From contig NZ_JABULH010000004.1 of assembly GCF_013328205.1 (NCBI RefSeq), positions 270,398-334,397 on the forward strand: a stretch of DNA of 64,000 bases, read 5' to 3'. The first letter of the stretch is position 1. Each line of letters begins with the position of its first letter. The notes beneath the pieces were generated by a model. That model was not told the origin of the DNA, ran no database searches, and worked only from the letters and a program-made list of their open reading frames with translations. Below, piece by piece: positions 19,980 through 28,527 of the stretch. A program made the position numbers and the translations under genes. This DNA is from Sphingomonas hominis. GTDB taxonomy: Bacteria > Pseudomonadota > Alphaproteobacteria > Sphingomonadales > Sphingomonadaceae.

Positions 19980-20762
19980 TCAGAGCACGCCCGGAAACGC
20001 GCCGCCGTCGATCAGCAAACTCTGTCCGGTGATGAACCCGGCCTTGTCCGAGCACAGGAACGCACAGGCAGCGCCGAACTCGTCGGGCGCGCCGAAACGC
20101 TTCGCCGGGATCCGCTCGCGCGCGCGCTGCGCGGCCTCGTCCACGTCGATGCCCTGCTGCGCCGCGGCGAAGGCGTGGACACCCGCTAGTCGCCGCGTGT
20201 CGAACAGTCCGGGCAGCAGAAAGTTGATCGTGACGTTCGCATGCGCGACCGAGCGCGCCACCCCGGCCAGAAAGCCGGTCAGCCCGACACGCGCGCCACT
20301 CGAGAGGTCAAGTCCCGCCACCGGCGCCTTGACCGCGGCCGAGGTAATACAGACGATCCGCCCGAACCGCCGTTCGACCATGCCGTCGATCACGCGCTGC
20401 ACCATCCGGATCGGCGTCACCATGTTCGCCTCCAGCCCGGCACGCATCGCCGCGCCGTCGAGCGCGCGAAAGTCGCGCAGCGGCGGTCCCGCATTGTTGT
20501 TGACCAGAATGTCGGGCGCGCCACTCGCCGCGGCAACCAACGCCTCCTGCGTCGCGTCCTCGGCGATGTCGCCTGCGACGGTCGCGACCCGAGCGCCCGT
20601 TGCCTCGCGGATCGCTGCCGCTGTGGCGGCGAGCGCGTCCTCGTCACGCCCGTTCAGCACCAACGCGCAGCCCGCCTCGGCGAGCGCCAGCGCACAACCA
20701 CGTCCCAAGCCTTGGCTCGACGCGCAGACGATCGCGGTGCGTCCGCGAAGGTTCAGGTCCAT
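19980..20762 (-). CDS. SDR-family oxidoreductase with degenerate active site
   Basis: 260-aa Rossmann protein. The glycine motif is replaced by CASSQGLGRG and the dinucleotide-stabilising NNAG is present as NNNAGPP. The catalytic Ser is present (ITSAA), but where YxxxK is expected the sequence reads LSSGARVGLTGF: no Tyr and Arg in place of Lys. The C-terminal segment (GQSLLIDGGAFPGVL) is standard. It belongs to a known atypical SDR subgroup; substrate unknown and canonical dehydrogenase activity doubtful. Confidence 0.85.
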   Translation of the reverse strand: MDLNLRGRTAIVCASSQGLGRGCALALAEAGCALVLNGRDEDALAATAAAIREATGARVATVAGDIAEDATQEALVAAASGAPDILVNNNAGPPLRDFRALDGAAMRAGLEANMVTPIRMVQRVIDGMVERRFGRIVCITSAAVKAPVAGLDLSSGARVGLTGFLAGVARSVAHANVTINFLLPGLFDTRRLAGVHAFAAAQQGIDVDEAAQRARERIPAKRFGAPDEFGAACAFLCSDKAGFITGQSLLIDGGAFPGVL

Positions 20763-20795
20763 TCGACCGTTCTCAACGTGTCTGCGGTGCGCCGT

Positions 20796-20942
20796 TCACT
20801 GCGCGGTGGAGCGGCCGCTGACCGGCGTATAGGATTTAATCCCGCGCAGTCGCCGCTTGCGCGCCTTGCGCTTCTTTGACCACACCAACCCAACGACGCT
20901 TCCGACCAGGGCGATTGCCGCGATCAGGCCGTAGGCAACCAT
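20796..20942 (-). CDS. Small basic membrane protein, 48 aa, unknown
   Basis: Frame starting MVAYGLIAAIALVG: one N-terminal hydrophobic helix (about residues 2-21), then a strongly basic stretch KKRKARKRRLR and a polar tail. The positive-inside rule puts the tail in the cytoplasm. A purine-rich GGAAG sits about 10 bp before ATG 20942. It lies 33 bp upstream of the SDR gene on the same strand. Unrecognised family. Confidence 0.45.
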   Translation of the reverse strand: MVAYGLIAAIALVGSVVGLVWSKKRKARKRRLRGIKSYTPVSGRSTAQ

Positions 20943-21087
20943 CAATCTTGCTTCCAACTCCAAACTCCCGGTTCAAAGCCAGGGCGTGTTAAGGAAATAA
21001 ACGGCTCGCCGCAATCGTCTAAGCACGATCGTTCACCGTCGATCGATCCTCGGTCGCGTCGAAAAACCGGTTGGTCGCGCTTGGAGA

Positions 21088-22026
21088 TCAATAGCCCGCA
21101 TCGAGATCGGCGACATTCTTCAACGCGCGGCCGGCGCGATATGCGCTCAGATTGTCGAGGAACAACGCACCTGCACGCTCGAACATCTTGGTCTGGCTGC
21201 GGCCAGACAGATGCATGGTGATCATGCAATTGGGCGCGCTCCACAGCGGGTGGTCGGACGGCAGCGGCTCCGGGTTGGTCGGATCAAGAAAGGCGCCGCC
21301 GATCCGCCGCTCGCGCAGCGCCGCGAGCAGCGCGTCGTCGTCGATCATATCGCCGCGCGCGATGTTGATCAGCCACGCGCCCGGCTTCATCGCGGCGAGT
21401 TCGTCCGCGCCGATCATCGCCTTGGTGTCGCCGGTCGATGGCGCGGCGAGAATCACCCAGTCGAACTCGCCCAACCGCGCGCGCCACGCGTCCGGTGTGA
21501 GCGAGCCGTCGCGACCCGACCGCGTCACGCCGGTCACGTCCACGCCGAAAGCGGCCAGCCGCTCCGCGATCAATCGTCCGATCGCGCCCATCCCGATGAT
21601 CAGCGCGCGCGTATCGGCCAACTCGATCTTGCCCGGCGCGTCCTTCGGCCACTCGCGCCGGTCCTGCGCGCGCAACACCTCGTCGTAGCGCTTGGCCGCG
21701 ACCAGCACGCCCATCACCGCATACTCAGCGACTGCGATCGCGTTGATGCCGACGCCGTTGGTCAGCGTAACGCTTCGCTCGCGTAGCAGGTCGAGCGGAA
21801 ACGCGTCGAGCCCGGCATAGATCGTCGATACCCACTTGAGCTCGGGTCCGGCGGCGCGGATCGCCTCGGCGACGTGGCTCGTCGGTTGCATGTCGACCCA
21901 GGCGATCTCGGCGTCGGCAATCATCGCCTTGGCCTCGTCGGGTGAGGTGAACCACGCCACCTCCAGGTCGCTCGGCAGCTTGGCTTCGAGCAGCGGTCGC
22001 GCGATCTCGGGGAGAACGGCCTTCAT
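21088..22026 (-). CDS. D-2-hydroxyacid dehydrogenase family protein
   Basis: 312 aa with the NAD-binding motif IIGMGAIGRLIAERL and a C-terminal catalytic segment (INIARGDMIDDDAL; the His in TMHLSG). The Arg-Glu-His arrangement is recognisable: Arg in NIARG, Glu in NPEPLP, His near the end. Substrate (glyoxylate, hydroxypyruvate or other) not predictable. ATG 22026 overlaps the cysS stop by 4 bp (ATGA), so the two are translationally coupled. Confidence 0.87.
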   Translation of the reverse strand: MKAVLPEIARPLLEAKLPSDLEVAWFTSPDEAKAMIADAEIAWVDMQPTSHVAEAIRAAGPELKWVSTIYAGLDAFPLDLLRERSVTLTNGVGINAIAVAEYAVMGVLVAAKRYDEVLRAQDRREWPKDAPGKIELADTRALIIGMGAIGRLIAERLAAFGVDVTGVTRSGRDGSLTPDAWRARLGEFDWVILAAPSTGDTKAMIGADELAAMKPGAWLINIARGDMIDDDALLAALRERRIGGAFLDPTNPEPLPSDHPLWSAPNCMITMHLSGRSQTKMFERAGALFLDNLSAYRAGRALKNVADLDAGY

Positions 22027-23453
22027 AGCGTTACCTTCCAATCCCAACCGAGCGGATCGCCGTCCATCACCTCGACACCTGCCGCCGCGAGTTCGTCGCG
22101 GATCGCGTCGGAGCGCGGGAAATCCTTTGCGGCGCGCGCCTCGCGTCGCTCGGCCAAACGCGCCTCGATCTCGTCCGCGGTGATCGCGCTCGCCGACGGG
22201 CGAACGCGCAATGCCTCGCGCGTGAGGTCCGCGAGCCCGAGCCCCAGCACCGCGTCGAAGTCGGCGAGCGCGGCGAGTCGATCGCCCGGCGACACCTTCT
22301 TGTCCGCCAGCATCGCATCAAGCACCGGCAGCGCACGCGCGGTGTTGAGGTCGTCCGACACCGCCGCGTCCAGTTGGTCACGGTACGCCTCCGTTGTCGC
22401 GCTGCCAGCCTTTGCCGGTCGATCGCGCAAGGCACCGACCGCGTGGACCAGCCGCTTCAATCGCACCTGCGCCGCCGCCAGATTGTCCCAGGAGAATTCC
22501 AGCTCCGACCGATAGTGCGCCTGCAAACACATCATCCGGTACGCCAACGGGTGAAAGCCGCGCGCCACCAGCACGTCGAGCGTCAGGAACTCGCCCGACG
22601 ATTTGCTCATCTTTCCCGTGCGATCGACGAGGAAGTTGTTGTGCATCCAGAAAGTCGCGCCCGTGTCGGCGCAGCCGCAATAGGCCTGGTTTTGCGCGAT
22701 CTCGTTCGGATGGTGGATCTCGCGGTGATCGATGCCGCCGGTGTGGATGTCGAACGACGCGCCCAGATATTTTCGGCTCATCACCGAACATTCCAGATGC
22801 CAGCCCGGCGCACCGCGGCCCCAGGGCGAGTCCCACTCCATCTGCCGCGACTCGCCCGGCGGCGTCGTGCGCCAGATCGCGAAATCCTGCGGGTGCCGCT
22901 TGCCCGCGACCGTCTCGATCCGGCCGGCCGCCGCATCGTCGGCCGCGCCCGCCAGCGCACCGTAATCGGGCACGGTCGTCACGTCGAAGTAGAGCCCGTC
23001 GTCCAGCCGGTAGCAATGCTTTGCCTCGATCGCCTCGCCCCACTCGATCATCTCGGCGACGTGGTCGGTCGCGAGCGGGAAGCGGCTCGGCTCGCGGATG
23101 TTGAGGTCGGCCAGGTTGCGCTTAAACGCCTGCGTATAATGCTGCGAAATCTCCCAGATATCGCGCCCGCTCGCGCGCGCTGCCGCTTCCATCTTGTCGT
23201 CGCCCGCGTCCGCGTCAGAGGTCAGATGCCCGACATCGGTGATGTTGATGACGTGCGTCAGCGGCCAGCCCTTCCACGTCAGCACGCGCGACAGCGTGTC
23301 GGTGAAAACGTAGGCGCGTAAGTTTCCGATGTGGGCGTAATGGTAGACGGTCGGCCCACACGAATAGACGCGGACGTTACCGGGATCGATCGGCGCGAAC
23401 CGCTCGGTCGCACGCGTCAGGCTGTTGTAGAGGGTGAGGGGGGCGCCAGTCAT
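22023..23453 (-). CDS. cysS: Cysteinyl-tRNA synthetase
   Basis: Class I synthetase, 476 aa. HIGH-type motif YAHIGNLRAYVF, zinc-binding Cys/His residues (YSCGPTVY, WHLECSVMS, HTGGIDHREIHHPNE) and the KMSKS motif as KMSKSSGEF. I chose ATG 23453 (MTGAPLTLYNSLT), since upstream codons of the open frame are Arg/Ala-rich and unlike the family. It is divergent from the amidase gene. Confidence 0.96.
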   Translation of the reverse strand: MTGAPLTLYNSLTRATERFAPIDPGNVRVYSCGPTVYHYAHIGNLRAYVFTDTLSRVLTWKGWPLTHVINITDVGHLTSDADAGDDKMEAAARASGRDIWEISQHYTQAFKRNLADLNIREPSRFPLATDHVAEMIEWGEAIEAKHCYRLDDGLYFDVTTVPDYGALAGAADDAAAGRIETVAGKRHPQDFAIWRTTPPGESRQMEWDSPWGRGAPGWHLECSVMSRKYLGASFDIHTGGIDHREIHHPNEIAQNQAYCGCADTGATFWMHNNFLVDRTGKMSKSSGEFLTLDVLVARGFHPLAYRMMCLQAHYRSELEFSWDNLAAAQVRLKRLVHAVGALRDRPAKAGSATTEAYRDQLDAAVSDDLNTARALPVLDAMLADKKVSPGDRLAALADFDAVLGLGLADLTREALRVRPSASAITADEIEARLAERREARAAKDFPRSDAIRDELAAAGVEVMDGDPLGWDWKVTL

Positions 23454-23544
23454 GCGACCTCTTAACCGCACGCCAGCGCACCCGCCAAGCCGCTCGGCGG
23501 CGAAAGCGCGCGCGTTTGCCCGGCGCGCGTGGCACAAGCGGCGC

Positions 23545-24369
23545 ATGAAGATCGCACTTGCTCAAACCACCACCGGGATCGACCCTGCCGCCAACGCCCG
23601 CGGGCTCGTCGCCGCGATCGAGGAAGCGGGCAGGGCAGGTGCGGCGATGCTGTTCACGCCCGAAATGTCGGGGCTGCTCGACCGCGACCGGGCGCGCGCC
23701 GCGTCGAACATCCATGCCGAAGGCGACGATCCGGTGCTCGCCGCTGTAACAGACGCGGCGCGGGCGGCGGGCATCTGGGTTCATCTCGGCTCGCTGGCGC
23801 TTCGCCGCGACGACGGGATGCTCGCCAATCGCGGCTTCGTGATCGACTCCGCCGGCACGATCCGGGCGCGCTACGACAAGATGCACCTGTTCGACGTCGA
23901 TCTGCCGACCGGGGAGCGCTGGCGCGAGTCGGCGACCTATGCCGCGGGTGAGCAGGCGGTGGCGACCGACACGCCGCTCGGCCGTCTGGGTCTGACGATC
24001 TGTTACGATCTCCGCTTCCCCGACCTGTTCCGCGCGCTGAGCGATGCCGGTGCGCGCATCCTGTCGGTGCCCGCGGCCTTCACGCGTCCGACCGGCGCCG
24101 CGCACTGGCACGTTCTGCTCCGCGCCCGCGCGATCGAGGCGGGCGCGTTCGTGATCGCGGCGGCGCAGACCGGCGTTCATCAGGACGGCCGCGAGACCTA
24201 CGGCCACTCGCTCGTCGTCGATCCCTGGGGCGAGGTTCTGCTCGACATGGGAGAAGGCGCCGGCATCGGCTACGTCGACCTCGATCTCGGCCAGGTGGAA
24301 CGCGTGCAGGCGCGCATACCTGTACTCAGCCACCGCCGTGCCATTGGAGCGGTGCACGTAACATCCTGA
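23545..24369 (+). CDS. Carbon-nitrogen hydrolase (nitrilase superfamily, Nit1/Nit2-like)
   Basis: 274 aa with the Glu-Lys-Cys triad: Glu in FTPEMSG, Lys in RYDKMHLFDVDLP, Cys in TICYDLRFPDLF. These motifs resemble deaminated-glutathione amidase and omega-amidase, which hydrolyse amide metabolites produced by transaminase side reactions. ATG 23545 begins KIALAQTTTG, the family N-terminus. Downstream is rpsU. Confidence 0.9.
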   Translation: MKIALAQTTTGIDPAANARGLVAAIEEAGRAGAAMLFTPEMSGLLDRDRARAASNIHAEGDDPVLAAVTDAARAAGIWVHLGSLALRRDDGMLANRGFVIDSAGTIRARYDKMHLFDVDLPTGERWRESATYAAGEQAVATDTPLGRLGLTICYDLRFPDLFRALSDAGARILSVPAAFTRPTGAAHWHVLLRARAIEAGAFVIAAAQTGVHQDGRETYGHSLVVDPWGEVLLDMGEGAGIGYVDLDLGQVERVQARIPVLSHRRAIGAVHVTS

Positions 24370-24480
24370 ACGGCGCGCCTTCGCGGGTTGCGGAGCCGCA
24401 CCCTAGCTGATAGACGCGACGCGTTCGGCGCAGGCCTGCCTGCCGCCGCTGTAGCTGTTTTCCCGGAGTTCATTGGTTTT

Positions 24481-24687
24481 ATGCAGATCATCGTTCGCGA
24501 CAACAACGTCGACCAGGCCCTTCGCGCGCTCAAGAAGAAGCTGCAGCGCGAGGGTGTGTACCGCGAGATGAAGCTGCGCCGTCACTACGAGAAGCCGTCG
24601 GAGAAGCGCGCACGCGAGCGTGCGGCCGCGGTTCGCCGCGCGCGCAAGCTGGAGCGCAAGCGCGCCGAGCGCGACGGCGCACGGTAA
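24481..24687 (+). CDS. rpsU: 30S ribosomal protein S21
   Basis: 68 aa, highly basic, starting [25 protein letters not shown]. Start ATG 24481 gives the standard N-terminus; the open frame extends 31 codons upstream without homology. A T-rich run (attggtttt) directly precedes the ATG and there is no obvious AGGAG. Confidence 0.96.
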   Translation: MQIIVRDNNVDQALRALKKKLQREGVYREMKLRRHYEKPSEKRARERAAAVRRARKLERKRAERDGAR

Positions 24688-24705
24688 GCATCAGGGGCGC
24701 ACCCC

Positions 24706-24751
24706 GCGCGCGCATACGCGTAGGGGTTTGACCTTTGTGACGTTCCACGGG
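24706..24751 (+). repeat. Dispersed repeat, copy 2 (upstream of FKBP gene)
   Basis: 46-bp segment with GCGCGCGCA, CGCGTAGGG, TTTGTGAC and TTCCAC, aligned without gaps to 10431-10476 at 38 of 46 positions. It lies between rpsU and the FKBP gene, 47 bp before the latter's ATG. Confidence 0.6.
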
Positions 24752-24798
24752 TGATGGCGGTCCTCACGCGACCGCGACAAATGCAGGTGTGCTGATCC

Positions 24799-25323
24799 AT
24801 GTCGACCATCACCGCCGTTCCGATCGCACCGGTCAAGCGGGCTTACGTGCTGTGGCTCTGGCTCGGTCTCGCCTTCGCGCTGGTTGCGGGCGTCGCGCTC
24901 GCTAAGGTTGGCTCGACCGGCATCCAGACCACGCCATCAGGCTTGCGCTACAAGGTGCTGAAAGCGGGCACCGGCGCGCACCCGACCGACAGCGACGTGG
25001 CGCTGGTCCGCTACGAGGGGCGTCTGATGAACGGCACGGTCTTCGACAAGGCCGATCAGCCCACCCCGCTGCCCGTCTCGCGCATGATCCCCGGCTTCAC
25101 CGAAGGGTTGAAGCTGATGAACAAGGGCGCAAAGTACCGCTTCTGGATCGCACCCGAACTCGCTTACGGTGCCGAGGACAAGGGGCCGATCCCCGCCAAC
25201 TCGACGCTGCAATTCGACGTCGAGTTGATCGAGTTCATGTCCGAAGCGCAGATCCGTGCGATGCAGCAGATGATGCAGCAGCAGGGTGGCCTGCCGGGCG
25301 GCGCGATGCCGGGTGGGCGCTGA
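24799..25323 (+). CDS. FKBP-type peptidyl-prolyl isomerase, membrane-anchored
   Basis: 174 aa. One TM near residues 15-35 (LWLWLGLAFALVAGVALA), then an FKBP domain (GLRYKVLKAGTG, YEGRLMNGTVFDKA, VSRMIPGFTEGLKLM, PELAYGAEDKGPIPANSTLQFDVELI) and a Met/Gln-rich tail with GLPGGAMPGG. Predicted to fold envelope proteins on the periplasmic face. An intrinsic terminator follows the stop. Confidence 0.93.
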   Translation: MSTITAVPIAPVKRAYVLWLWLGLAFALVAGVALAKVGSTGIQTTPSGLRYKVLKAGTGAHPTDSDVALVRYEGRLMNGTVFDKADQPTPLPVSRMIPGFTEGLKLMNKGAKYRFWIAPELAYGAEDKGPIPANSTLQFDVELIEFMSEAQIRAMQQMMQQQGGLPGGAMPGGR

Positions 25324-25353
25324 CTTCTACTGAGGCTTGGTAACTGAGAGTGG

Positions 25354-25390
25354 AGGCGAGGTCGGATCATCCGGCCTCGCCTTTTTCTTT
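25354..25390 (+). terminator. Intrinsic terminator after the FKBP gene
   Basis: GGCGAGGTCGG and CCGGCCTCGCC form an 11-bp stem with one G-U pair and loop ATCAT, followed by CTTTTTCTTT. Position 30 bp after the stop fits rho-independent termination on the plus strand. Confidence 0.85.
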
Positions 25391-25541
25391 GTCTCGGCAC
25401 CGTTGGGTGTCTAGGTGCAGATGTACCACAGAGGCGTGATTGCCACCTTCGCTGGGTAGGTGCGGCTAGTCGCGTTGTTCCGTCAGCAATGGTGATCGCG
25501 GGCTGCCACCAGCGCCAAGGCCATGCTCACCTATGACAGGC

Positions 25542-25568
25542 AAAAAAATAGCGGCCCGAGGGCCGCTA
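25542..25568 (-). terminator. Intrinsic terminator of the 78-aa exported protein gene
   Basis: TAGCGGCC-CGAG-GGCCGCTA hairpin with a run of seven A on its left flank, which reads as U7 on the minus strand. It sits 28 bp beyond the stop of the small minus-strand gene. The roughly 150 bp between this and the previous terminator holds no recognisable feature. Confidence 0.8.
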
Positions 25569-25595
25569 CCTTTTCTCAGCTTTCGCCGAACGGAC

Positions 25596-25832
25596 TTAGT
25601 TGCTGTCCGGCTCGTCGTCGCTGTCAGCGACCACGATGATGCCTGCGATCACGGCAGCCGCCGCGATGATCGCGACGATGAAGCCGCCACCGGCGAGCTC
25701 GTTCTTCTTGGCCGACGACGACGCAGCGCGCGACACCGACAGGCTGCTGGCGGCGTTCACCGGAGCGGCCATCGCCGGAGCGACCGAAACCGACGCGGCA
25801 GCGGCGGCGAGCATGTACTTAGCAAGACGCAT
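25596..25832 (-). CDS. Small exported or membrane protein, 78 aa
   Basis: N-terminal signal peptide ending AMAAP near residue 22, then a Ser/Ala linker, a glycine-led TM (GGGFIVAIIAAAAVIAGIIVVA) and an acidic tail DSDDEPDSN. Type of protein common but uncharacterised in sphingomonads. It has its own strong terminator, suggesting substantial monocistronic expression. Function unknown. Confidence 0.75.
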   Translation of the reverse strand: MRLAKYMLAAAAASVSVAPAMAAPVNAASSLSVSRAASSSAKKNELAGGGFIVAIIAAAAVIAGIIVVADSDDEPDSN

Positions 25833-25956
25833 GTGAAACTCCCTTTGCTTCCCGTGTGCCGATATAGCGGCATTGTGTTGAAATCAAGTCTCTCCAAGAC
25901 CGGCTGTGACATTTCTCCAGCATGTGCAACATCCCGAACACACCCGTCGCCTGGGT

Positions 25957-26724
25957 TCAGGCAGGAGCCTGCAAGACCCAAGTCGCGTCGCCTTCGATCC
26001 CCAGCGCAGTCAACGGTCCGCCGGCATAGGCACCGGTATCGATCCCGATGCGACCCGCGCGACGCTCGACCTCAGGCGTGATCGTATGGCCGTGGACGAT
26101 CATCTTCTCGTGCCGTCCAGGATAGTCGAGGAACGCGCCACGAATCCAGCGCAGGTCGCTCGACTTCTGCAGCGACAAGGCGACGTTGGGCCGGATGCCG
26201 GCGTGAACGAAGGCATAATCGCCGATCGTCACCACATCCTCGAATGCATCAAGGAAGCCGCGATGCGCATCGGGCACCACCGCCAGCAGCCGTTTGGCCA
26301 GTTCGGCGTAGTCGAGACGCTCATATTCGCGCGCATCGACGCCGTAGCTCATGATCGTCTCCCGTCCGCCGATGCGACAGAACATCCGCAACGCCTGATC
26401 GTCGCCGCCCAGCGCGTGGAGGAACACCTCCTCGTGGTTGCCTTTCAGGAACCGGGTACGCGGTGCCTCGGCCTTGAGCGCGATCAATCGCTCCACAACC
26501 TGCGCCGACGCGGGGCCGCGATCGACCACGTCGCCCAGCATGACGATCGTCGTCTCGGCCGCGCCACGTTCCGCCTCGTCCTGCGCCATCATCGCCAGCA
26601 GCGCGTCGAGCTGCGTCAGGCACCCGTGCACGTCGCCGATCGCGTAGACGCGCTCGCCGGGCGGGATCATCGATGGTGGTGTGGCCGACGCCCGAGCGCC
26701 GCCGCGGAACAGTTTACGGAGCAT
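25957..26724 (-). CDS. Metallophosphoesterase (serine/threonine phosphatase-like)
   Basis: 255 aa with the calcineurin-like motifs GDVHG, GDVVDRG, GNHEEV and, near the end, HGHT. Resembles PrpA/ApaH-like protein or dinucleotide phosphatases. ATG 26724. Divergent from galU; a 144-bp shared upstream region contains a TTACAT...ATGTAA dyad. Confidence 0.9.
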   Translation of the reverse strand: MLRKLFRGGARASATPPSMIPPGERVYAIGDVHGCLTQLDALLAMMAQDEAERGAAETTIVMLGDVVDRGPASAQVVERLIALKAEAPRTRFLKGNHEEVFLHALGGDDQALRMFCRIGGRETIMSYGVDAREYERLDYAELAKRLLAVVPDAHRGFLDAFEDVVTIGDYAFVHAGIRPNVALSLQKSSDLRWIRGAFLDYPGRHEKMIVHGHTITPEVERRAGRIGIDTGAYAGGPLTALGIEGDATWVLQAPA

Positions 26725-26785
26725 GATGTGAGCAACGTCGCTTACGGTTTGCAGGGCGTCGCGGCAACCCTATGCGCAACATCGG

Positions 26786-26808
26786 TTACATCCTTGTATA
26801 TTATGTAA
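26786..26808. promoter_or_regulatory. Inverted repeat upstream of galU
   Basis: TTACAT and ATGTAA half-sites separated by 11 bp, AT-rich in an otherwise GC-rich region, between the divergent metallophosphoesterase and galU genes (61 bp before the galU ATG). The geometry could be an operator. No regulator is assigned. Confidence 0.35.
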
Positions 26809-26868
26809 TTTGCCGCTGCCTTGCCGGACCGTTACAGCGCGCCGATGATTTTTCCGACAGGGGAAGAA

Positions 26869-27738
26869 ATGACGATCAAGAAGGTGCGCAAGGCGGTGTT
26901 TCCGGTCGCGGGGCTGGGCACACGCTTCCTGCCTGCGACCAAGGCGATGCCGAAGGAGATGCTGACGGTCGTTGACAAGCCGCTGATCCAATACGCGGTC
27001 GAGGAAGCGCTCGAGGCGGGCATCGAGCAGATCATCTTCGTCACCGGCCGCGGGAAGGGCGCGCTGGAGGATCATTTCGACATCTCCTACGAGCTCGAAG
27101 CCACGATGCGCGCGCGTGGCAAGAGCCTGGCGCTAATCGACGGCATCCGCCAGCAGCCCGGATCACCCGTCTACGTCCGCCAGCAGGAACCGCTCGGGCT
27201 CGGGCACGCGGTGTGGTGCGCGCGCGAGATCGTCGGCGACGAGCCGTTCGCGGTGCTGCTGCCCGACGAACTGATGGTGGGTCGCCCCAACTTTACCGCA
27301 CAGATGGTCGAAGCGTATAATCAGGTCGGCGGCAACGTCATCGGTGCGCTGGAGGTGCCCGAAGAGGAGACGAGCAAATACGGCATCATCTCGCCAGGCA
27401 ACATCGATGGCCGCCTGACCGAAGTGACCGCCCTGGTCGAGAAGCCGGCCGCGGGCACCTCACCGTCGAACCTGATGATTCCGGGGCGCTATATCCTCCA
27501 GCCCGAGGTCATGCGTATCCTCGACCGTAAGGAGACGGGCGCGGGCGGCGAGATTCAGTTGACCGACGCGATGGCGCAGCTGATCGGACAGCAGCCGTTC
27601 CACGGCTTCACCTTCAACGGCGATCGCTACGATTGCGGTGACAAGGCCGGTTTCATCCAGGCCAATCTGGCACTTGCGCTGGCACGCGACGACATCGGTC
27701 CGGCGGTGCGCTCGTTCGCGCAGCGGTTGCTCGGCTGA
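26869..27738 (+). CDS. galU: UTP-glucose-1-phosphate uridylyltransferase
   Basis: Makes UDP-glucose for exopolysaccharide and cell-envelope glycans. 289 aa with AVFPVAGLGTRFLPATKAMPKEML (UTP-binding loop), EKP and DRYDCGDKAGF motifs. ATG 26869 has a GGGGAAG ribosome-binding site 7 bp upstream and begins MTIKKVRKAVF; the upstream ATG-like start at 26821 was rejected. Confidence 0.95.
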   Translation: MTIKKVRKAVFPVAGLGTRFLPATKAMPKEMLTVVDKPLIQYAVEEALEAGIEQIIFVTGRGKGALEDHFDISYELEATMRARGKSLALIDGIRQQPGSPVYVRQQEPLGLGHAVWCAREIVGDEPFAVLLPDELMVGRPNFTAQMVEAYNQVGGNVIGALEVPEEETSKYGIISPGNIDGRLTEVTALVEKPAAGTSPSNLMIPGRYILQPEVMRILDRKETGAGGEIQLTDAMAQLIGQQPFHGFTFNGDRYDCGDKAGFIQANLALALARDDIGPAVRSFAQRLLG

Positions 27739-27748
27739 CCGGGCAGGG

Positions 27749-27774
27749 CGGCAGTATGCCTTGGCTTACTGCCG
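27749..27774. terminator. Hairpin between convergent galU and moeB
   Basis: CGGCAGTA and TACTGCCG pair perfectly around a 10-nt loop, 11 bp after the galU stop and overlapping the moeB stop codon. No clear T-tract, so it may be a bidirectional processing or weak termination hairpin. Confidence 0.4.
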
Positions 27775-28527
27775 TCCGGTCCCACAAGCGAGGCAACCCG
27801 GATCCTTGGGCAGGCGCAACGTCCGGAACCGTAGTGCGAGCAGGTCGACCAGCAACAACGTGCCGGCGCTATCCTCTCCGAACGGCGCAACGGCGCGGAT
27901 CGCTTCCAGCGCCGCCATGCTGCCGAGCACACCGGTAACCGGGCCCAGCACGCCTTCCTCGGCGCAGGTCAGCCCCTCGCGTGCGGGATCGTCGCCGACG
28001 AAGCAGCGATAGCACGGCTTGTCACGCTCCCACCCGCGGAACACGGCGACTTGCCCTTCGAAGCGGCTGACCGCGGACGACACCAGTGGGATGCGCAACG
28101 CGAGTGCCGCATCGGCAACCGCCAGCCTGGTCGCAAAATTGTCGCTACCGTCGATCACCACATCAGCCCCGTCCAACAGGCGAAGCGCGTTGCCCGCGTC
28201 GATCCGCTCGACCGCGGCGCGCGCCTCGACGTGCGGGTTAATGCGCGTGATCGCCGCCACCGCCCGCTCGGCCTTGGCTTCCCCGCGCTCATCGCCCGAG
28301 AACAAGGTCTGCCGGTGCAGGTTCGATGTATCGATCCGATCATCATCAACGACGACGATCCGCCCGAAGCCCGCCCCGGCCAGATATTGCAGTGCCGGTG
28401 AACCGATGCCGCCTGCACCGATCACCGTCACCTGCGCGCGTCGCAACCGCAACTGGCCAAGGCCGCCGATCTCGGGAAGGATGACGTGGCGGGCATAGCG
28501 GGCGAGTTCGTCGGGTGAGAGCGTCAT
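27766..28527 (-). CDS. moeB: ThiF/MoeB-family adenylyltransferase
   Basis: 253 aa E1-like enzyme that adenylates the C-terminal Gly of MoaD or ThiS. Nucleotide motif VIGAGGIGSPALQYLAGAG, catalytic Arg/Asp region, and zinc Cys pairs CYRC and CLAC. ATG 28527 overlaps the stop of the preceding small gene by 4 bp. The MoaD/ThiS partner is not in the window, so MoeB versus ThiF is not strictly resolved. Confidence 0.88.
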   Translation of the reverse strand: MTLSPDELARYARHVILPEIGGLGQLRLRRAQVTVIGAGGIGSPALQYLAGAGFGRIVVVDDDRIDTSNLHRQTLFSGDERGEAKAERAVAAITRINPHVEARAAVERIDAGNALRLLDGADVVIDGSDNFATRLAVADAALALRIPLVSSAVSRFEGQVAVFRGWERDKPCYRCFVGDDPAREGLTCAEEGVLGPVTGVLGSMAALEAIRAVAPFGEDSAGTLLLVDLLALRFRTLRLPKDPGCLACGTGRQ

